Of a stretch of 64,000 nucleotides of DNA, positions 58,649 to 64,000 are shown in pieces; position 1 is the stretch's first letter, and each line of letters opens with the position of its first letter. Both the position numbers and the translations under genes were made by a program. The stretch covers positions 1 through 64,000 of the forward strand of contig CAKQOW010000007.1 of the NCBI GenBank assembly GCA_934256595.1. Reading direction: 5' to 3'. Below the pieces are notes generated by a model. That model was not told where the DNA came from. It was given only the letters and a program-made list of their open reading frames with translations, and did not search any database. This stretch comes from an uncultured Clostridia bacterium (lineage in GTDB: Bacteria; Bacillota; Clostridia; Peptostreptococcales; Anaerovoracaceae).

Positions 58649-59110
58649 CTACAAGTCCTCCGATTTCTTCTTTCTCTTTTCTCTGAAAAAATTCCTGATT
58701 ATGCTCCGGCATTCCTCCTGCATAATTCCTGTTTCCATTTCTATATAATGGTTAAGTCGCTCCTCCTGAATTACATTCATCACAGATCCGCAGGCGCCGG
58801 CCTTGGGGTCCATAGCGCCTATATAGACTTTCTCAATTCTTGAAAGCACCATAGCTCCGGCGCACATTGCGCAGGGCTCTATCGTGACATAAAGGTCACA
58901 CCCTATAAGTCTCCAGCCCCCTATTGCCTGAGCTGCGGCTCTCAGCGCCACAATCTCCGCATGAGCCGTAGGGTCTTTGAGCTGTCCCACCATATTGTGA
59001 CCTCTCGCTATGATTTGTCCATCTTTTACTATGACTGCACCGATGGGCACTTCGCCCTCCCGATACGCTTTTTTTGCTTCGTTTAGAGCTTCTGACATAA
59101 ACTTTTCCAT
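58649..59110 (-). CDS. tadA: tRNA-specific adenosine deaminase
   Basis: 153 residues if the ATG at 59110 is used; TTG codons up to 59155 are also possible, since no clear ribosome site marks the start. The zinc motif HAEIVALRAA and PCAMCAGAMVLSRI are typical, and the enzyme changes A34 to inosine in tRNA-Arg. It follows the unknown 278-residue gene and precedes the SbsA-like gene. Confidence 0.9.
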   Translation of the reverse strand: MEKFMSEALNEAKKAYREGEVPIGAVIVKDGQIIARGHNMVGQLKDPTAHAEIVALRAAAQAIGGWRLIGCDLYVTIEPCAMCAGAMVLSRIEKVYIGAMDPKAGACGSVMNVIQEERLNHYIEMETGIMQEECRSIIRNFFREKRKKKSEDL

Positions 59111-59160
59111 ACACTGATTAATCGTATCATATTTCTTGCTCAAGTGCAATCTCAAATCAT

Positions 59161-59997
59161 CTATATTTCTTCAATTTCTCCATTGTTTTTGTTTATCGCG
59201 CATATCCAGTATCCGTACGCTTCTTTTTCGTCTGCAATATCCTCTGCGCCGGCAACCGGCTGCCACAGCGAAAAGCCGGATCTGCCCTGCTCAGGCTGCT
59301 CCGATTTGAGTTTTCTTCCCGGTATGCCTATGTAATAGTAGTTTTCTGTTTCCGCAAAGATAAAATGCCTGTACCTGCTGCAAAGCCCTGCGGCCTGAGC
59401 CGATAGCACCGGCATTCTTGCCGTATTGACAATCTTTTTCCACGAGCAGTCAAGCACGCTTTTTGAAAAAGGCCTTATATCCTCATAAAACGACATGTTA
59501 TCCGCTATTTTGGCGCAGCTTTCGGTGAGAAATTCTCTGTAATAGCTGCTGTAGGCTTTTTTCTTCTCATTTTTAAAAACCTGCGCAGGCCTTTCTCCTG
59601 TAAAGCTTCCTCTTGCCACAGGTCTCAGAGGCTCTCTGCCGTCGTCAAGAGAAACTGCAGCAATCACCGCTATTGAATAATCCCTGAGCTCGTTTCCTGC
59701 GCCGTCTGCGTTTTCGGGGGTAAATCTGAAATATCCCCTGCCCTCGCCTGCTTCCGTAACATTTATATCTCCCACTACCGTATATATTGTTTTTTCTTTT
59801 TTTCTCCCGAAAAATATGAGCTTGTATGCATATATGCTGCTGTAAAGCAGATTACTTATATCGGCCTTTATGGCGCCCTTGCCGTTGCCTGTTTCGATTT
59901 TGATAACGCCGCCGACCTTGCCGGCCTCATCGTTTGCAAAGGAATGGTTTTCCTCCTCCATCATCACATATGTCTTTTCATATTTTATATAGTCCAT
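59161..59997 (-). CDS. Hypothetical protein (278 aa)
   Basis: No recognised family. Two halves can be seen: a beta-rich first half (SLLYSSIYAYKLIFFGRK then GYFRFTPENADGAG), and a helical/beta second half with FLTESCAKIADN, HFIFAETENYYYIGIPGRK and a Trp-Gln patch. It resembles in outline spore-related clostridial proteins with a DUF-type N-terminus but no clear homology is asserted. It lies directly before tadA on the same strand. Confidence 0.55.
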   Translation of the reverse strand: MDYIKYEKTYVMMEEENHSFANDEAGKVGGVIKIETGNGKGAIKADISNLLYSSIYAYKLIFFGRKKEKTIYTVVGDINVTEAGEGRGYFRFTPENADGAGNELRDYSIAVIAAVSLDDGREPLRPVARGSFTGERPAQVFKNEKKKAYSSYYREFLTESCAKIADNMSFYEDIRPFSKSVLDCSWKKIVNTARMPVLSAQAAGLCSRYRHFIFAETENYYYIGIPGRKLKSEQPEQGRSGFSLWQPVAGAEDIADEKEAYGYWICAINKNNGEIEEI

Positions 59998-60082
59998 TTT
60001 TACCCCGCCTTGCTTTATATATGGTTTTTTAGTATTATGTATATGTTTATGAACCCTTACATATTCTAAAAGGAGATATCAT

Positions 60083-60751
60083 ATGGCTTTGGATATTTTT
60101 TTCGGGCTAATACTTCTGTGCTCTGTAGCCCTCGGCATCAGAAGCGGCTTTCTGGCTGCGGTTTTTCATACCTGCGGCTGGCTTGCTGCGGTAATCTGCG
60201 CTTTTGTTTTTAATTCAAAAATCCGTGAGCTGCTTTCAGAGCATACCCATATATATGAAAGCATTAAAGATAATATATCGCAGAAATTCAGCGGAACGGT
60301 GACGCAGCCTATAGCTGACTCCCTGCTCATTCCGGACGGTTTTTCAGGTCTTCTCGGAAACGCGGCTGAGACTGCAGCGGGCCCTGCGGTTACCGCGGCG
60401 GCAAACGCCGTTTACTGCGCCGTATGCTTTGTTCTTACGGTTATTGCGATTATGCTTGTTCTGTATATATTTCTCCGCCTTTTTTCAAAAAAATATACTG
60501 ACGGGCTTCTCGGATTTACTGACGGAATACTCGGCGGACTTATCGGAGTGATAAGGGGGATTGTGCTGGTGCTGCTTGCATCGCTGCTGCTGTTTCCTGC
60601 AGTTTCTCTTATGTCACCGGAGCTTTCCGAATCGTTAGCTTCCGGCATTGAAAATTCGCATTTCGCGCTGTATATATATGAAAACAATCCTTTTGTTGAA
60701 ATACTGGATAATATGACTGATATGTATATTGGAGACCTCCTCAACAGATAA
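60083..60751 (+). CDS. CvpA-family membrane protein
   Basis: A 222-residue protein with four hydrophobic segments and the CvpA pattern (MALDIFFGLILLCSVALGIRSG, LVLYIFLRLF, GLIGVIRGIVLVLLASLLLF). CvpA proteins were named from colicin V export but the family's general role is envelope maintenance. AAAGGAGA precedes the ATG. It precedes hsp20 by 27 nt. Confidence 0.85.
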   Translation: MALDIFFGLILLCSVALGIRSGFLAAVFHTCGWLAAVICAFVFNSKIRELLSEHTHIYESIKDNISQKFSGTVTQPIADSLLIPDGFSGLLGNAAETAAGPAVTAAANAVYCAVCFVLTVIAIMLVLYIFLRLFSKKYTDGLLGFTDGILGGLIGVIRGIVLVLLASLLLFPAVSLMSPELSESLASGIENSHFALYIYENNPFVEILDNMTDMYIGDLLNR

Positions 60752-60778
60752 TATATAAAAAAAAGGAGGTGACTATAT

Positions 60779-61183
60779 ATGTTTGAACTTGCACCGTTCT
60801 GGAGAAGAGATAATGAGCTTTCGTCGTGGTTTGGCGATTTCAGTTTTTCGGGCAGCCACTTTAAGACCGACATCAAGGATAACGGTAAAGAAATAGTGCT
60901 GAAATCAGATTTGCCGGGTTTCAAAAAGGAAGATATAGAGGTAAAGACAGATAACAATTTCCTTACGGTCACAGCCGAAAGATGCTATGGCAAAGACAAT
61001 CACAACAGCGAGGGTGAGTACGTCAGAAGAGAAAGGTCATACGGCAAATTCTCAAGAAGTTTTAATATTTCAGGTATCGACAGGGAAAAAATATCAGGCT
61101 CCTACAAAGACGGAGTTCTGACGCTGACTCTGCCTAAGCTTGACTGCGAAAACCAGGGCTCAACCAGAGTGGAAATAAATTAA
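60779..61183 (+). CDS. Hsp20/alpha-crystallin small heat shock protein
   Basis: A 134-residue small chaperone with the alpha-crystallin domain (LKSDLPGFKKEDIEVKTDNNFLTV, then FSRSFNI, and GSYKDGVLTLTLPK). It binds unfolding proteins. AAAGGAGGTG precedes the ATG. It shares a transcript with cvpA. No CIRCE element was noticed. Confidence 0.93.
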   Translation: MFELAPFWRRDNELSSWFGDFSFSGSHFKTDIKDNGKEIVLKSDLPGFKKEDIEVKTDNNFLTVTAERCYGKDNHNSEGEYVRRERSYGKFSRSFNISGIDREKISGSYKDGVLTLTLPKLDCENQGSTRVEIN

Positions 61184-61192
61184 GGCAAATAA

Positions 61193-61224
61193 AATACACC
61201 ATCTGCAAACACAGGTGGTGTATT
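61193..61224. terminator. Bidirectional terminator between hsp20 and the APC permease
   Basis: AATACACCATCTG pairs with CAGGTGGTGTATT (one G-U) around a 6-nt loop, A- and T-rich on either side. Confidence 0.7.
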
Positions 61225-61269
61225 GTGATATATTTATGTTATTATGTTCACCCCGTTTGAGCCTGCAGC

Positions 61270-62910
61270 CTAAGCGTCTACTTTCTTTCCAACGAAGTAA
61301 AGCACAATACCGATAATAGTGCCTCCGATACCGCAGTATCTTGAGGTATTTACCATAGCCGTAAAGTTGCTCAGAAGTCCGCTTCCGTAAGTTTCAAGGT
61401 AATATGCAGGACCTGTATCTCCCTCATACCACGCTATAACGAATGAGCCTATGAACATCAGCAGACCGAAGATGATAAAGAATGCTCCAAATCTCCACAG
61501 ATCGCCCTTTGCCAGCTTTGTCTTAGGGTTGATAGGATATTTCTCCGGATCGTCCTTGTAAAGTCCGCCATACAGCAGCTTAAATATTACATAGAAAACT
61601 ATACCCGACAGAATTACCAGGAAGCCCAGCAGGAAGAATTCTGTACCGTTTACCATCATTCCGATAAAGCCTACAACGAATAAGCTTACGATTACATAAA
61701 TCTCTACTGCCTTGCCGCCTTTTGCATACCATACTGTTCTGTCCTTTACAGGATATTTTTTTCTCATCTTGAGGAATGCAAATCCAAGACCTACATAAAG
61801 TACAAACAGTACAGGTGAGATTATTGATACTATCATTGAGAAGTCAAAGTTTACAAATATGATAGTAACTGCTGCCAGTATCAGTATAGGCCAGTAAGGC
61901 ATTTTGCTCTTTCTTGTCAGACTGGTCAGGAACTTAGGGCAGAGATTGTCTTCCGCAAGTACCATAAACAGTCTTGAACCGCTGGCAATTACCGAGTTTA
62001 CAATTGCGCACTGAGCTATGATTGCAACAATCATAAATGCTATACCAAAGCCGCTTCCGATGTTCTGAGTCAGAACCGATGAATAGTTCAGGGTTGAACC
62101 GCCAACATCTGAACCCCATTCACTCCAGTTGCCTATTGATGCAATTCCTGCAATTGTAGGAAGCACGTAGCTTAATGTAATCATTACAATTGAGATTTTC
62201 ATTCCTTTAGGAATTACTTCCGGGTTTGCGATTTCACCGCCCAGATTGGATATCTGAATATATCCGCAGAACATCCAGATGCCTATGCAAAGTCCTGTGC
62301 CGAGGCTTCCAACGAAGCTCTGTCCCTCAGGAATGAACGGTGTCATAGGGTTAAAGTTCCAGTTTGCAAAGCCTACAACAGTTACAAGACCGAAAGCAAC
62401 TAAAATTATGATTGTGAAAATAGTGCTGATGATGCTTACTTCTTTCAGTCCTATAAGGTTTACTGCTGTTAAAACCACTACTATGCCTACCTTGATAATC
62501 AGTGATGCCATAGGGGTAAGCGGTATGAATTTGTCAATATAGCCTACTGCAAGTACTACATATGATGCCTGTCCCAGATAGATTGCCAGCATCAGCCACC
62601 AGTTCATGCAGAACCCCCACATTTCGCCGTATGCCATCTTCATCCATACATACGGACCTGCATCTACAGGCGCTATTGCTCCAAGCTCTGCTGTATAAAC
62701 ACCGATAGGCGCCGCCCATAAAACAGGAATTAATACGAGTAATACGATTGTAAGTCCCGGGCCTGAGCTTGGTATCATTTCTTCAATACCAAATGCACCG
62801 CCTGCGCACATACAATAGATAAGAAAAGCAATTCCCATTACTGAGAACTTATTCTTGTGCATTTGCGACGAGCTCTTTAAAGTTACGTCATTGTTCTGAT
62901 TATTGCTCAT
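61270..62910 (-). CDS. APC-family amino acid/amine permease
   Basis: A 546-residue carrier with about 12-14 hydrophobic segments; the second and third have the APC signature (GGAFGIEEMIPSSGPGLTIVL and DAGPYVWMKMAYGEMWGFCMNWWLML). Length is on the high side for APC. It follows an amidohydrolase by 49 nt on the same strand, so it may import the amide that is hydrolysed or export the product. Confidence 0.85.
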   Translation of the reverse strand: MSNNQNNDVTLKSSSQMHKNKFSVMGIAFLIYCMCAGGAFGIEEMIPSSGPGLTIVLLVLIPVLWAAPIGVYTAELGAIAPVDAGPYVWMKMAYGEMWGFCMNWWLMLAIYLGQASYVVLAVGYIDKFIPLTPMASLIIKVGIVVVLTAVNLIGLKEVSIISTIFTIIILVAFGLVTVVGFANWNFNPMTPFIPEGQSFVGSLGTGLCIGIWMFCGYIQISNLGGEIANPEVIPKGMKISIVMITLSYVLPTIAGIASIGNWSEWGSDVGGSTLNYSSVLTQNIGSGFGIAFMIVAIIAQCAIVNSVIASGSRLFMVLAEDNLCPKFLTSLTRKSKMPYWPILILAAVTIIFVNFDFSMIVSIISPVLFVLYVGLGFAFLKMRKKYPVKDRTVWYAKGGKAVEIYVIVSLFVVGFIGMMVNGTEFFLLGFLVILSGIVFYVIFKLLYGGLYKDDPEKYPINPKTKLAKGDLWRFGAFFIIFGLLMFIGSFVIAWYEGDTGPAYYLETYGSGLLSNFTAMVNTSRYCGIGGTIIGIVLYFVGKKVDA

Positions 62911-62959
62911 CTTTTTTCTCCCTTCATATAAAATATATTATTAAATACGAGCTGCTGCT

Positions 62960-64000
62960 TTAGCAGCTGTATTTAACATCACCGTTTACAATAGTCATAA
63001 GGACTTTTGTATCTTTAATCTGATCTGACGGAACATCAAGCAGGTTTCTGTCTAAAACAACTATATCTGCAATCATTCCCTCTCCCAGCGTACCAAGCTG
63101 GTTTTCAAGGCCCTCTCCATATGCTGCTCCGTATGTATATATTTCAAGCAGCTCTTCTATTGTCAGCTTCTCCTGCGGATTCCAGCCGCCCTCAGGTGTG
63201 CCGTCGTCGTGAAGTCTTTCAAGTCCCGAATAGATGCCTACAAACGGGCTTCCCTCAACAACAGGGCAGTCGCTGCCGCCGGCAAGAACCGCGCCTGTAT
63301 CCAGAAGCTGTCTGAATACCCATGTGTATTTAGTTCTTTCAGGTCCTAAAATATCAGGGTAGTTATTATCGCTGAATGACGGCATTCCCGATACTACGTG
63401 CTCAGGCTGTACCGAGGCCATAATGCCCGCCTTTGCAAATCTCTCTATATCAGCCGGATCTATAACCTCTATATGCTCCACCTGATGCTTTGAAGTACCT
63501 CTGCCGTATTTGGTTATGGCGTTTTCATATCCGTCAAGAGCAGCTCTTACAGCCGCATCTCCGCAGGCGTGAAGTCTTACTGACATACCGTGCAGATGCG
63601 CTGCTTCTACGGCATCATTCAGCCTGTCAAGGTCAAGAAGCGCTCCGCCTTTTTCGCCCGGACGGTCACTGTACTCCTCAAGCATCAGTGCAGTATGGTT
63701 TCCCGGAACTCCGTCTACAAACTGCTTGAGGAAAGGAATTCTGTAAAAGCCCTTGCCCTCTGCTTCCGCCTTTGCTCTCTTGGCTACGACCTCTTCAATA
63801 TCTGCAAATAAATCAAGCGCCGCGTTTATTCTTATCTTCAGCTTGTCCTCTTTTGCCATCTTGAGATATGCGTTCATATATGAGAGGTCTATGCCCAGGT
63901 AAGGCGTCATATCTGTAATTGAAGTAATACCGTATCTCAAAGCCTTTTCCATATAGATGCTTACAAGCTCTTCAACCTGCTCGTCAGTAAAGTCAAAGGC
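62960..64000 (-). CDS. Amidohydrolase family 3 protein, partial (5' end outside window)
   Basis: 346 residues of C-terminal sequence run open to the window edge, so the start and N-terminal metal-binding residues are outside. It has the amidohydrolase-3/YtcJ pattern: FVDGVPGNHTALMLEEY, SVRLHACGDAAVRAALDGYE (metal His and Asp), KHQVEHIEVI, GGSDCPVVEGSPF and the late GMIADIVVLDRNL. It likely removes an acyl or amide group from an imported compound. Its operon partner is the downstream APC permease. Confidence 0.85.
   Translation of the reverse strand, partial: AFDFTDEQVEELVSIYMEKALRYGITSITDMTPYLGIDLSYMNAYLKMAKEDKLKIRINAALDLFADIEEVVAKRAKAEAEGKGFYRIPFLKQFVDGVPGNHTALMLEEYSDRPGEKGGALLDLDRLNDAVEAAHLHGMSVRLHACGDAAVRAALDGYENAITKYGRGTSKHQVEHIEVIDPADIERFAKAGIMASVQPEHVVSGMPSFSDNNYPDILGPERTKYTWVFRQLLDTGAVLAGGSDCPVVEGSPFVGIYSGLERLHDDGTPEGGWNPQEKLTIEELLEIYTYGAAYGEGLENQLGTLGEGMIADIVVLDRNLLDVPSDQIKDTKVLMTIVNGDVKYSC

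Overview
The window reads as chromosome of a spore-forming, low-to-moderate-GC Clostridia bacterium. The evidence is sporulation genes (spoIIM, spoIIR, a cwlD-type amidase, a SipL-like SPOCS/LysM protein), the rpsF-ssb-rpsR operon, S-box and THI-box riboswitches, strong AGGAGG ribosome binding sites, a sortase-anchored surface protein and a carboxynorspermidine-synthase-type dehydrogenase. A family such as Anaerovoracaceae is possible, but that is only an impression. Most genes are on the minus strand. No rRNA, tRNA, CRISPR array, complete insertion sequence or prophage was seen.

Layout. 0-5 kb: an AraC-type regulator, an M28-type metallopeptidase and an OFA-type MFS carrier run in one direction as a probable nutrient-use operon. 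5-12 kb: a DUF3795 gene remnant, a secreted NlpC/P60 hydrolase, then a cyclic-di-GMP module made of a REC-GGDEF cyclase, a dCache-GGDEF-EAL phosphodiesterase and a stand-alone degenerate GGDEF fragment. A run of 10 G lies in the leader of the cyclase gene. 12-16 kb: housekeeping genes xerD, spoIIM, nudF, proC and rpsF-ssb-rpsR. 16-18.2 kb: an AbiE-like bicistron (winged-helix regulator plus nucleotidyltransferase) with its own operator-like promoter, and a small RelB-like ORF. 18-24.6 kb: a 2069-residue thioester/SpaA adhesin with a terminator hairpin in its leader. 24.7-30 kb: SGNH hydrolase, aspartate kinase, PfoR-like membrane protein and an RloA/RloB defence pair. 30-37 kb: a secreted beta-helix/InlB-type protein, a three-gene unknown operon, SAM-riboswitch-controlled metK and a serine hydrolase. 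37-44.4 kb: aldo/keto reductase, carboxynorspermidine-synthase-like enzyme, and a cell-surface polymer locus (TagGH-type exporter facing a glycerophosphotransferase, an ATP-grasp protein and a nucleotidyltransferase). 44.4-52 kb: AraC regulator with a GH39-like tail, cwlD, alanyl-tRNA editing enzyme, thiamine salvage (thiN, TPP riboswitch, thiT) and the radical-SAM/DUF4130 pair. 51.8-64 kb: an FTR-like protein with thioredoxin, spoIIR, the SipL-like protein, an Rpn-type nuclease between two near-identical hairpins, gntR, ispE, tadA and its neighbours, cvpA, hsp20, and an amidohydrolase/APC permease pair that runs off the right edge.

How it fits together. Three themes stand out: surface and lifestyle control (c-di-GMP enzymes, adhesin, teichoic-acid-like polymer, secreted repeat proteins), spore formation, and small defence or toxin-antitoxin loci (AbiE-like, RloAB, Rpn nuclease, RelB-like ORF) scattered among housekeeping genes. 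The most unusual signals are regulatory: the G10 tract, the terminator in the adhesin leader, the TPP riboswitch platform that hides its own ribosome binding site, and the AbiE-like operator set exactly in a promoter spacer. All functions are read from sequence and family knowledge; no search was run.
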